This document shows positions 45,901 to 54,426 of a DNA stretch of 64,000 nt, in pieces. Origin of the DNA: Mesostigma viride (taxonomy: Eukaryota > Streptophyta > Mesostigmatophyceae > Mesostigmatales > Mesostigmataceae); NCBI GenBank assembly GCA_009746045.1, contig RPFO01001310.1, forward strand, positions 62,001 through 126,000, read 5' to 3'. The notes beneath the pieces were generated by a model. It worked only from the letters and a program-made list of their open reading frames with translations, had not been told where the DNA came from and ran no database searches. The translations under genes were made by a program, and so were the position numbers. Position 1 is the first letter of the stretch, and each line of letters begins with the position of its first letter.

Positions 45901-48311
45901 AATGGCATGATTCAAGGCAGAGGGCAGAAGAAACGAGGACAGCGATGAAACTAGACACTTTCCCTAACAAGGGGGAACCAAGTGGCTGGTGCCTTGATTG
46001 AGCACGAGACCTCCTTTAAAAACCTTCAGGCCAGCCGCGAAGACGAATGTAAACATTCTTCACTACTAGAAATTCTCAGGCTCCACCGCCCTCACTGTCA
46101 GACCCCCTTGTTGGCAATTCGGAGAAGGTGGGAAAAAGTGAAAATTTCCCCCCAAAGGTGTCGTTAGAGACTCTAGAGTTGCCGAATGATTGGGGGTGTA
46201 CGAGCACGGTCAAAGACCATGTAAACACCTCCCATCATGCAGAAGGTGTTTGTAATGATGTAGCCACTGCTATAGTTGTCACTGTGATTGTACTACAGGA
46301 TGTGGTGACAGGAGTGGTGCCTATGACCACGAACGCAGGGGGCAGCGGAAGAGAGGCGAGACACGCGACAGTTACAGAGAGTGAAGGCCCAAGGAGGCGG
46401 GGACCAGAGGAAAGCGCCCCCCCCCCCAGCCCCCCCCCCGCACCCACGGTGGTGCTTGTTCCCCAGCCACCTTTGCTCAGCGCCTTTCTGTGTCCACCCA
46501 CCCATCCACCGCCCACCTTTGCTGAGTTCCTTTCCATGTCCGTCCGCCCGCTCCACCCCCCCCATACCCCACCCGCCCCCCACACCCCGCTACCCCCCCC
46601 CCCCCAACCCACCCACCCATCCCCCGCCCCCACCCACCCATCCCCGCCCCCACCCACCCCACCCCCACCCCACCCCCACCCATCCACCACCCACCTTTGC
46701 TGAGCGTCTTCTCATGCGAGTCCACTTGGTACCCAAACACCCGGGGGATGCCGCCGTGGCCTCCTCGGCTGAGCGTGCTGCCGACATGGCCGTCCAACGC
46801 CACAAAGTTACCATCCACTTGGCTCTGCAGGCACCACGGGTACAAGGGGGGAGGAGTGTGTCGGTGATCGGTCACTCCAGTGCACTTGGGATGGGCACCA
46901 AGCCACTAACGTTATAATGTAATAATGTGATTTGAATTTGCCTAAGAGTAAACGCGGGCGAGCTAGACTGTGTGTACAGTAGCTCGGGTACAAGATCATC
47001 CCCCAACTGGTAGCGCCGCACAGGTTGTACACGTTATGTTGTGATTTGTTATGTTATGCTGTGTTGTGTTGTGTTGTGTTGTGTTGTGTTGTGTTGTGTT
47101 GTGTTGTGTTGTGTTGTGTTGTGTTGTGTTGCGTTGCGTTGCGTTGCGTTGCGTTGCGTTGCGTTGCGTTGCGTTGCGTTGCGTTGCGTTGCGTTGCGTT
47201 GCGTTGTGTTGTGTTGTGTTGTGTTGCGTTGCGTTGTGTTGTGTTGTGTTGTGTTGCGTTGCGTTGCGTTGCGTTGCGTTGCGTTGCGCTGCGTTGGGTT
47301 GCGTTGCGTTGTGTTGCGCTGCGCTGCGTTGCGTTGCGTTGCGTTAGGTTGTGTTGTGTTGTGGTGTGTTGTGGTGTGTTGTGTTGTGTTGTGTTGTGTT
47401 GTGTTGTGTTGTGTTGTGTTGTGTTGTGTTGTGTTGTGTTGTGTTGTGTTGTGTTGTGTTGTGTTGTGTTGTGTTGTGTTGTGTTGTGTTGTGTTGTGTT
47501 GTGTTGTGTTGTGTTGTGTTGTGCTGTGTTGTGTTGTGTTGTGTTGTGTTGTGTTGTGTTGTGTTGTGTTGTGTTGTGTTGTGTTGTGTTGTGTTGTGTT
47601 GTGTTGTGTTGTGTTGTGTTGTGTTGTGTTGTGTTATGTTATGTTATGTTATGTTATGTTATGTTATGTTATGTGTTGTGATGTCATGGGCTGTTATGGA
47701 ATGCTATATTACGTTATCTTACGTTGTCTTATGTTCTATTTTATTGTGTTGTGTTATTATAATTCTACGAGCGATAAGCGCCATCCTTTCTTACAAAGCA
47801 CTGCTGATAGAGCAGCCTTGGGGCCCCGCTACTCTGTAGTGGCAAAGGATGGTTGACGACCCGGTACTTATCCTAAGTTGTGAAGCGCTCGAACTCCCAA
47901 GGGTGCTACATGGCCTACCAACCGAGGCACGTTAACTTGATGGAGCTTAGTGGTATCGTGTGAAGGGGTAAAGACGTACCGCACCGCCTGCCCCCTTGCT
48001 GAACGTTGGGTCTGTCGAGAAGATATTATCATCGAGAACTCGTCCGCAGGACGTGCAACAGCTGGTGAGCGCATGTACCAAAGCAAGAGTTTGGAAACCC
48101 AAAAACATGTTAGCCCGTATTTGTTACGTTAGTGCATCAGGCAGCAGCATCCGCCATTTATGGCTAAAACCAACGGTCTGTTGCCTTCTGCCGAAGTGTT
48201 GTGATAAAATTAAGTTAACACATAGTACTGGTTTAGGCAAACTTACGAAAATCCGTTGGTCTCGTCAACCTCCGCGACCACGTCCGCATTGCAATAGCTG
48301 CAGAACACCAT
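26244..48311 (-). CDS. BRF1: BRF1, TFIIIB subunit (RNA polymerase III initiation factor), complete 17-exon gene
   Basis: Exons (minus strand): 48311-48247, 48061-47980, 46824-46695, 45733-45648, 44426-44350, 43614-43558, 42549-42437, 41358-41276, 39283-39197, 38726-38646, 36524-36306, 35715-34483, 32612-32532, 31812-31663, 31274-31188, 27900-27832, 26756-26244. All are GT-AG; the total is 3213 nt, 1,070 residues plus stop. The N-terminal zinc ribbon reads [11 protein letters not shown] and [12 protein letters not shown]. Two cyclin-like repeats follow: [104 protein letters not shown]. The Brf1 core that binds TBP and TFIIIC comes late ([28 protein letters not shown], then [14 protein letters not shown]), ending in an acidic tail with DDYGDEYD. 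Exon 12 (411 codons) is an Ala/Gly/Asp-rich insertion that makes the protein much longer than human BRF1. Promoter and poly(A) site are not evident. Confidence 0.93.
27590..27835 (-). repeat. Minisatellite built on the BRF1 exon 16 end and donor
   Basis: About nine imperfect units of roughly 25 bp. On the minus strand each contains TTTGCAAAGGTGGGTGTG-like sequence, i.e. the last bases of exon 16 and its GT donor. The array lies directly downstream of the true donor. Confidence 0.8.
27938..28100 (+). repeat. GATAGA hexanucleotide microsatellite in BRF1 intron
   Basis: Almost pure AGATAG repeats of about 160 bp follow a short TG and AG run. Confidence 0.95.
29068..30480 (+). pseudogene. Gag-like fragment inside a BRF1 intron, antisense
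   Basis: Forward open pieces start MSQSASEV at 29068, soon after a leader that ends in an A-run. They read [20 protein letters not shown], later [20 protein letters not shown] and [18 protein letters not shown] in shifted frames. The Arg/Glu/Ala coiled-coil composition resembles the N-terminal Gag of element 2. There is no match strong enough to prove it. An array (29842-30030) splits it. Confidence 0.3.
29842..30030 (+). repeat. 27-28-bp tandem repeat, about seven copies
   Basis: The unit GATTAGGGTTAGGTGGAGTT plus GACTCGAT recurs with small changes. TTAGGG occurs only as part of this longer unit. Confidence 0.9.
30556..30828 (+). repeat. GGTGGA then GGTGTA hexamer array in BRF1 intron
   Basis: About 110 bp of pure GGTGGA, then about 110 bp of GGTGTA, ending in a mix. 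The switch of one base in every unit shows two successive expansions. Confidence 0.95.
32655..32697 (-). mobile_element. Short LINE family C tail, reverse orientation
   Basis: CTCCGTTGGGAGTATATGTAGCA is identical to 58889-58911 and is the reverse complement of the ATATGTGCTACATGATCTCCCAACGGAG-type tail at 52270-52310. Confidence 0.5.
33212..33745 (+). repeat. 57-60-bp tandem repeat, nine copies, in BRF1 intron
   Basis: Units begin CACGGTATCAGCAGAAGAGA and carry GATGATCATG(G/A)AGAAATGATC. Two length classes differ by one GAA triplet, and alternate G/A variants are ordered along the array. Confidence 0.93.
37168..38372 (+). repeat. 23-bp minisatellite, about 52 copies, in BRF1 intron
   Basis: The unit TGTGCCTTTGGATAGTGCACATG repeats without spacers, with variants GAATAG and GATTAG and an occasional GAACATG. 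A run of variant units at 37531-37725 recurs identically at 37876-38070 (offset 345 bp, 15 units), showing a higher-order duplication. All long frames across it are repeat artefacts. Confidence 0.96.
39637..41276 (-). repeat. 24-bp minisatellite, about 66 copies, derived from BRF1 exon 8 end and donor
   Basis: On the minus strand the unit is ATGCAGGTGATGGAGGAGCA plus TGGG. It starts at the last six coding bases of exon 8 (ATGCAG) and its GT donor. The far end (39639-39665) carries a longer copy of the exon edge, encoding MKRGGMQ followed by GTAAGG. Units vary between TGATGG and TGATAG and between CATGGG and CATGGGG-type forms. The unit length is a multiple of three, which creates stop-free frames on both strands. 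Confidence 0.93.
41628..41706 (+). repeat. 21-bp tandem repeat, about four copies
   Basis: The unit ACTACACTAGTGCATTACCAG recurs in the intron between BRF1 exons 7 and 8. Confidence 0.85.
42020..42155 (+). repeat. 12-bp repeat CCATCACCCTAG in BRF1 intron
   Basis: About eleven units with few changes. Confidence 0.9.
43665..43836 (+). repeat. 31-bp degenerate repeat with copies of BRF1 exon 6 edge
   Basis: Four GAGAAGCATGCGCAAACGGT-like units lie next to a copy (43795-43836) of the exon 6 start region. The true exon-side sequence is GATGAGCATGTACGGCTTGC at 43587. Confidence 0.7.
43937..44070 (+). repeat. 22-bp tandem repeat, six copies
   Basis: The unit is GCACGCTGATAGATCTACAA plus TA, in the intron between BRF1 exons 5 and 6. 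Confidence 0.9.
45038..45470 (+). repeat. CAAA tetranucleotide microsatellite, about 430 bp
   Basis: An almost perfect CAAA run with one TAAA near 45077 and a few GAAA units at the right end, in the intron between BRF1 exons 4 and 5. Confidence 0.97.
47038..47672 (+). repeat. GTGTT/GCGTT pentanucleotide array, about 630 bp
   Basis: Long blocks of GTGTT alternate with a block of GCGTT (47130-47345) and end in GTTAT. It lies in the intron between BRF1 exons 2 and 3. Confidence 0.97.
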
Positions 48312-49476
48312 ATTCGGGGTTGAATTATTACCAAGGACCCCAACTAAGAGTAGACCACCGATCTAACCGGGCGATTACCAGCTTATTGTTTCGTCAAAAT
48401 TGTTATTTCAATGGCACACACAGACTCGCTGATCAGGGCAAGTCTCATCGAATACAAACTCAGGCATTTGAGCCCGATGGACCGATCTACCCGAAGTAAA
48501 CATGTCCGAGCACCCCAACGCTCAGCTATCGACTCCATCAAATTCGATTTGATATTAACCTGAAATCAGCTTATATAAACATGTTGAAGTACTCCATGGT
48601 TGTCTCCTGGATGTTGAAGTACTCCAATGTTTTCCTGAAATTCGCCAATCTAGTAAATAATTAATTCAACCGCTAAACCCTGACGCTCGAACCGCCATAC
48701 TCGTCCAGAACAGTGCACTAGTGCTGTTGCTCGCCACGACCTGCCACGTGGGCGCGGCGCTGGTAATACCTGCCGCGGTATCCGGTGAATTCGGGGAAAT
48801 GTATCCGGTGAATTCCATCAAGCGGGAAGTTGGAGTATAAGTACGTTATACCGTCACAGAAGTTGTTGCTGTGGTGTTGGTGGAAGATCAATTAAGCGAC
48901 GGAGATCTTCCGAAGCGTGCCCCAAGTCGCCAAGCATGCAGGGCTCTGAAAGGCGAGAACAGCTGGGCGAACGAAGCTGAGTACCTACATGTACGATGGG
49001 CAGAGCTCACGCGTGTAGAGGTGCAGAGCTGGCTGCTCGCCCACACACGAACTTCCTCGCATACGAATGGCCGATCATTGATCAATCCCGCGACGGGGTC
49101 AACGCCGTGGAGCCACTCGAGAAGAACCCACGACTTCATATCGGTGCAGGCTTTACGGTGGAAAGCGATCGGGTGGCAATGCAGGTGACAGGACGAGGGT
49201 GATTTCATGCATGCGATGCCTGCTAGCTGCCACTTAGATAGAGCTCGAGTCTGGGCTATCGTCGATGGGAGCACGAGCCCCGAATGCATCGGGTAACGCT
49301 GCGCTTTGTGGTGTCACGACGTCCACCTCCCCCGAAACAATAGCAGGCCTTTTTTGCAGTCTGGGAAGTTCAGTCTGTTAGCCGTCCTGACTTTTGACGC
49401 CGATTGCTGCGCTTTCTCAGACCGGCATTGCCGATTGTTTATGGCCCGGTAGCTTGACAAAGGCGTCTTGCCGACC
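48312..49476 (+). promoter_or_regulatory. Divergent intergenic region between BRF1 and the GT29 gene
   Basis: The two start codons face away from each other across about 1.16 kb. A TATATAAA word lies at about 48571 and TATAAG at about 48837. A 12-base word, TATCCGGTGAAT, occurs twice (48779 and 48804). None of these is proven to be a promoter element. No coding exon is seen. Confidence 0.4.
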
Positions 49477-51075
49477 ATGGGCGCTACACGCGGCCTCGCT
49501 GCGAGCTGTTCGCTCTTTGTTCTCCTCCTGCTCGCTGGCACGTCGAGCTCTACCATCCACGATGACGTCACGGCGGTCTCGCCCCCTGCCACCGGGCTCA
49601 CGGGCCGCAAGCTGCTCACGCGCGCCAAGATGCACCACGAGCGGGCGCGCCGCCGCATCGACCACTGGTTCGCCAAGCACCCGATCCCCGAGGAAATCCT
49701 CCATCCGACGCACCCGCCCCGGCACCCCCCCCTAGACCCGCTGCTCGTCCACGACAATTACCCGCTCGAGCTCGGCCAGGGCTGCCCCGCGCTCTGCCAC
49801 AAGCGCGGCAAGTGCGTCAATGGCAAGTGCGTGTGCGCGATCGCCTGGTCCGGCTCCGCTGACTGCTCCGCGCCACGCAACCTCCCCTGCAACACCAAGG
49901 CCACGCCCTTCACGGGCTGGGTCATGAACAGGGAGACCCTGCGCACCGACCTGGGCTACTACGGCGAGCGCCTCTGCAACCTCCTGGGCACCGCCAAGGG
50001 CACGCCCCAGTGCCAGCGGCACCGCGACAACTTCCTGAACATCTTCCGCAACGGGCTCGAGATCCCTGACTTTGACCCCATCATCCGCATGATCGGGTCG
50101 ACCTGCGCCCTCGTAGGCGCCTCCGAGAAGCTCCTCACTTGCAACGTCACGGACGAGGGTAGCGCCTCGGGTGGCTCCTCATCCTCCTCTGCGGGGACCT
50201 CTGCAAGCAGTTCCTCCTCGGCCACCTCTGACGGGTTTGGGTCACTGAGCGGGTCCGCGGCGGGCTCCCCAGATGGCAGCAGTCACGGGAGCGGCCGCAC
50301 GATCGGTGATGAGATCGACGCCCACGATATCGTGATCCGCGTCAACGACGCCCCGACCGTCGGATTCGAGGAGCACGTCGGCCGCCGGACGACCCTCCGG
50401 TTCCAGGGCGCCCACAGGTCCCTCTTCCGCGAGGGCAACGAGTACAACCTCAACCTGGGCTTCCCCTTTTACTACTCGGCGGGCGGGCGGAACCTGCTCC
50501 CCTACCCGGAGATCGTGGGCGCCTCGGGCCTGTACGGCCAGATGCTGGGCGAGAGCAACCTGCACCTGTCGCACGGGTGGCACGCCATCCACGCGGCGCT
50601 GCACATCTGCTCCAAGCTCACCATCTACGGCTTCTCGGCCGAGGTCGACGGCGAGGTGACGGCTGAGAACGGGTTTGGCCACTACTACCAGAAGTGGTTC
50701 AACGGGGACGACTACGCAAACTACCTCATGGAGGTGCTGGGCCACACGTCCCTGGTGGGGCATCAGGACTTGGTCGCGGAGCGCGACCTCCGGAAATGGT
50801 GGCTCCCCCCATCGAGACGAGAGTTCACGGAAAAGGCAAACGAGCCCCGGAACATCGGCCTGTACAAGTTCTCAAGGAATCCAAAGTTTGGCCGCCAGGA
50901 CCATCCGGCGCACCTCGAGGAGGCGACCAAGTACGGGTTCACGATCAAGTGTAATAACCCGTGGGTGAGCCACTGCCTGGACGAGGAGGCGCGGTGCGCC
51001 AAGAAGCTGCCGGAGATGTTCGCGGGGCAGGTCAAGCTCAAGTGCTCAGGGGCGGGCATCAGCAACGGCATGTGA
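49477..51075 (+). CDS. GT29 sialyltransferase-like glycosyltransferase with EGF-like module
   Basis: The ATG at 49477 sits in ACCATGG and gives 532 residues in one exon. An N-terminal signal/anchor (LAASCSLFVLLLLAGTSS) implies the secretory pathway. An EGF-like Cys cluster follows at residues 103-131 (CPALCHKRGKCVNGKCVC). The GT29 core shows sialylmotif L split in two: CALVG at 210, then EIDAHDIVIRVNDAPTVGFE from 279. Motif S is SHGWHAIHAALHICSKLTIY near 365-385, and a GHYYQKW motif VS-like histidine lies near 401. The family moves sialic acid or a related sugar from a CMP donor in the Golgi. A Ser/Gly-rich insert of about 50 residues separates the two parts of motif L, which is unusual. Substrate cannot be inferred; algal members may use Kdo-like sugars. 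Confidence 0.85.
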   Translation: MGATRGLAASCSLFVLLLLAGTSSSTIHDDVTAVSPPATGLTGRKLLTRAKMHHERARRRIDHWFAKHPIPEEILHPTHPPRHPPLDPLLVHDNYPLELGQGCPALCHKRGKCVNGKCVCAIAWSGSADCSAPRNLPCNTKATPFTGWVMNRETLRTDLGYYGERLCNLLGTAKGTPQCQRHRDNFLNIFRNGLEIPDFDPIIRMIGSTCALVGASEKLLTCNVTDEGSASGGSSSSSAGTSASSSSSATSDGFGSLSGSAAGSPDGSSHGSGRTIGDEIDAHDIVIRVNDAPTVGFEEHVGRRTTLRFQGAHRSLFREGNEYNLNLGFPFYYSAGGRNLLPYPEIVGASGLYGQMLGESNLHLSHGWHAIHAALHICSKLTIYGFSAEVDGEVTAENGFGHYYQKWFNGDDYANYLMEVLGHTSLVGHQDLVAERDLRKWWLPPSRREFTEKANEPRNIGLYKFSRNPKFGRQDHPAHLEEATKYGFTIKCNNPWVSHCLDEEARCAKKLPEMFAGQVKLKCSGAGISNGM

Positions 51076-52175
51076 GCTCAGGGTGTGAGTGGGGGGATGA
51101 GCAAAAAAGGGGGCCTCAAGGCTTTGTCATATGAGCTTACGCGCTACCGGCTTTTTGCCACTCAACGCGAGCTTAGCACGCTATTCAAGTGGAACCGTCG
51201 TTTTGGCTCACGACCTCGTCGGTTGGGCATGTGACGGCTCGAGAATGCTCCCTTGGATCCTGCTTCACGCAACAATCCAATCGGCTTCATGCAGGTTTTA
51301 CTGCCGTGGCATGGGAGCGGTGAACAGCCGTTCATGAGGGAGGGGGGCGTGGAAATGAACCCCGGGGGTGGGGGTGAGGGGGGGGCAAGCGGTCATGTCT
51401 TGGTTGCTTGCCAGCTGTCCATGGAGATGGGCCATTGCCATCGCCCTAATAATAGAGCGGCATGAAGGGACCCAGGGGGTGGGGGACCGCCGAGAATGGC
51501 ATGCGACAGGAGGACAGATTGCATATGTGACAGGGGACTGGCTTGTGGCAGGCAGCTCTTGCTTAAGAGAATGTCCCAGGGTCCTTGCGGAAGTAGAAAA
51601 CTCGCTTTGGGTTGTGACCACCCGTTTGCCCTCGAGCCATGCATGCTTGCTTGATGGCTTGCTTGCTTGAACACGTAGACTGGTCACGTGAACATAAATC
51701 CAATAATAATCGATCGATGGCTTGCTTGCTTCATGGAGCGCCGTGAGAACCCAGGCGGCTGTGGAGAAGGGGATGAGGGGGTGACGGAAAATGAGCGGTG
51801 GTAGTGGAAGTGTGAATATGCGGTGAATCGGGGCATGGAACCAGTTCGAAGGGGTGGAAGACCGAGAATGCCGGGGCCGACGGTGTGGGGGGAGGGTCCC
51901 AAGGCTCATCCCGTTGGTGAAGGGAAGAAGAGGGTTTCATCTTTGGAAGGGAGAGGTTGTTCGGTGATGACTGTGCTCATGACCTTGGAGTTGTTGGAGA
52001 AGTTACATATCTTTTATTAATTAGCCACATGTAGAAGGAACGAAATGCGCTTGTAATGGCAATACATGGCTTCTTTTGTAGAATGCCATGCTGGACATTT
52101 GGAAATGCACTTGCGCTTTTGAAGTGTGTTTTTCATCTGGCAAGGCACTGTTCCTGTTCTTTTTCAGGTACCAAT
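51076..52175 (+). other. Region downstream of the GT29 gene; no gene seen
   Basis: Only short open frames. A TGTAA word at 52052-52056 would fit a chlorophyte poly(A) signal but is almost 1 kb from the stop. A TTGCTTGC/CATGCATGC-rich stretch occurs near 51640-51735. Confidence 0.35.
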
Positions 52176-52179
52176 GCAC

Positions 52180-52335
52180 CCAGTAGTGTAGTTAGGATTT
52201 TCTAGCCTAGATAGCTTAGAGTTAGGTTAGTTCGATTACGTGGCCTCTTCCACCTCCACCCAGCAAGGAATATGTGCTACATGATCTCCCAACGGAGGCA
52301 TGTTATAATTTAATTTAATTTTTTTAAATTTAATG
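52180..52335 (+). mobile_element. LINE family C 3' tail
   Basis: From GTGTAGTTAGGATTTTCTAG through GATCTCCCAACGGAGGCATG to TTTAATTTAATTT it matches 59100-59283 closely. Only the 3' end is present. Confidence 0.8.
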
Positions 52336-52700
52336 CACCCAGGGGCTGGTATTGTAACATACATTTCTTGGTTTTGGTCCATTGGAGTTCCTTCCCACCA
52401 AGAGAAACATTTATTTTACATTCTTGTGTGCTAGGCTTTATACGGACAGCCTATACCACACCTTCAAATTCAGTACCATCTCGTCTGCCAATAGAGCCAT
52501 TTACGGTGTGGCGAGCTATGGATGCCGAGAATGCTCATAACTTTTACATCCGGGCATGAAATTTGGTCGGGTAAATTGCAGTAGAAGCGTCTTTTGATGA
52601 CGAACACGATGATATAATTTTCAGCCGCCATCGCCCAAGATTTAGCGCAATATCATAAAACGCAGCGCAGGCAGGGATCGTATTTTTCCGGAAAGTAGCC

Positions 52701-54047
52701 ATGGCGGAATCACCTTCAGCCGCCTCCCACTCCCCCGCCGATGGGGGGGATTCAGCGCCTCATACCATCACGCAAATAGTCGACGCTGTGGACACCATTG
52801 CGACCCAGCCATCGTCTGCTGATGCCGCCATTAACGTTTCGTCTAAGCGGCATTGCCCCGGCCCCGTCGACGAGATGGACAGCCAGATCCCTCCGCCTGC
52901 GGCTCCTTCTTCCAGCGAGGTTTCCCGTGAGACCGACCCCCTTGACGACGACGACGACGACGCCATCGCCGACGCTGAGTTTGACCCAGCGGACTTCATG
53001 CCTGGCAAGGTTGTTGCCGAGCACCGGTTCTTTTCGCTTACCGCCGTGGAGGCGCGGGCTATCCTGCACCTCATGAACGACAACAAAACTCCGATCTATT
53101 TTCCTGGCACGCTTGGCGAGACCATTTCCGTGGACGAGCTTGCCGTCATGGACGAGCCAGAGCTTCGACTTTCTGTTTTCCTGAGCCACGCGCAGGCCCC
53201 CTGCCTCCGGGCACTCTTTGCCGCTTTCGAGGACGCCGACCACGGCACCGCCAACACCCCTGACGCTCCCCCGGACGCAGACCTGCACAAGCTCAATAAG
53301 AAAGTCGCAGACATGGCTGCCCAACTCGGCACCTTGTCCACCGCTATCCGTCAAGACACTGCTGCGCTCCAATCCAGCATTGCCGAGGTCAAGGCCGCCC
53401 TGGCCACACCTCCCCAGCAAGCCGCCCCCGCACCCACCAGCTATGCTAACGTGGTAAAACAGACGGACATTGCCAACCTGATGGAAGATGCAGCACGCAG
53501 GGGGGCTGCAGCCCACAAGACTGCTGTCGAGGAGGACCTGCGCTCACGCAGTATAGTGGTCCGGTATTTTCAGGTCGCGCAGCAGCCTGAAACGGACCTG
53601 ATGCTAGCGCAACGCCTGTACCACAGCCTCATCGTGGGCCGGCTGCAACTGGGCAACGAACGCATCCGCATTGAGTCGGCAGCCTGGATGGCGGGCCAGC
53701 CTGGCCCCATCCGGGTGACCTTTGCGAATGTGGCCAGCAAGGTGAAGGTACTCCAGGCCCGCAAGCTCCTAGGCGGGAGAAACGCGCCGAGCCTCGACGA
53801 CCTCCTCTCACCGGCCCAGCTCGTCATCAAGAATGGTCTGCTGGGCAGCGACGTGGCGATCAAGGCCAGGCACGACCGCCAGAAGGTCTACGTCCGCCTC
53901 GTCCACGACACCCCTGTGCTATTCATCAACGGCCAGCGCACGGAGGCGCAGGCTCCTAACAAGCGGCACAAGTCGGGCCGTACCAGGCCCGCCCCAGCTG
54001 CGTCATCATCGTCTACGCACGTCCCGGGTATGGATGCCGCCCGGTAA
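52701..54047 (+). CDS. LINE ORF1 protein
   Basis: The 448-residue frame starts MAESPSAASHSPADGGDSAP after GTAGCC. It has an acidic N-terminal part with five Asp codons in a row (52947). A heptad-like stretch follows (KKVADMAAQLGTLSTAIRQD, near residues 200-225), which may make a coiled coil. The C-terminal half includes SRSIVVRYFQVAQQ, GPIRVTFANVASKVKVLQAR and KVYVRLVHDTPVLFINGQRT. It looks like an RNA-binding fold followed by a basic tail with NKRHKSGRT. ORF1 proteins coat LINE RNA. No CCHC knuckle is present. The frame is intact. Confidence 0.75.
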   Translation: MAESPSAASHSPADGGDSAPHTITQIVDAVDTIATQPSSADAAINVSSKRHCPGPVDEMDSQIPPPAAPSSSEVSRETDPLDDDDDDAIADAEFDPADFMPGKVVAEHRFFSLTAVEARAILHLMNDNKTPIYFPGTLGETISVDELAVMDEPELRLSVFLSHAQAPCLRALFAAFEDADHGTANTPDAPPDADLHKLNKKVADMAAQLGTLSTAIRQDTAALQSSIAEVKAALATPPQQAAPAPTSYANVVKQTDIANLMEDAARRGAAAHKTAVEEDLRSRSIVVRYFQVAQQPETDLMLAQRLYHSLIVGRLQLGNERIRIESAAWMAGQPGPIRVTFANVASKVKVLQARKLLGGRNAPSLDDLLSPAQLVIKNGLLGSDVAIKARHDRQKVYVRLVHDTPVLFINGQRTEAQAPNKRHKSGRTRPAPAASSSSTHVPGMDAAR

Positions 54048-54426
54048 GGGCACACCCTCGCGGCCTCGCGGTACAATAGGCTTTGGGCACAGCCTTTATA
54101 AACAAGCCCCTTTCCATCCTCATGTCGCACCGTGCGAGCATGATCAGGATGCAAGGTCGCCAGGCACGCCACGGTCAACCTTCCCGCCAATTTACCAGCC
54201 TCACACGCCTCCTAGCCCGCCTTGAGCGGGATGAGGCCCAGTCGACACGCCGGCGACCCCAGCCAGGACGGAGACGACGCATATCCGTCCTGAAAGAAAG
54301 CCTCCATGCGTTGACAAGCATTAACCCCAATCGCCACCCTCCCCCTCCCCCCCCCCCCCACCCCCACCCCCACCTCCAGCACTACCCTTCTCCACCCCCA
54401 CCCCCACCCCCACCCCCCCGCTAATA

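Noticed and set aside
47025..47856. Cys/Val/Leu-rich frames of up to 271 codons
   Set aside because: Translation of the GTGTT pentanucleotide array.
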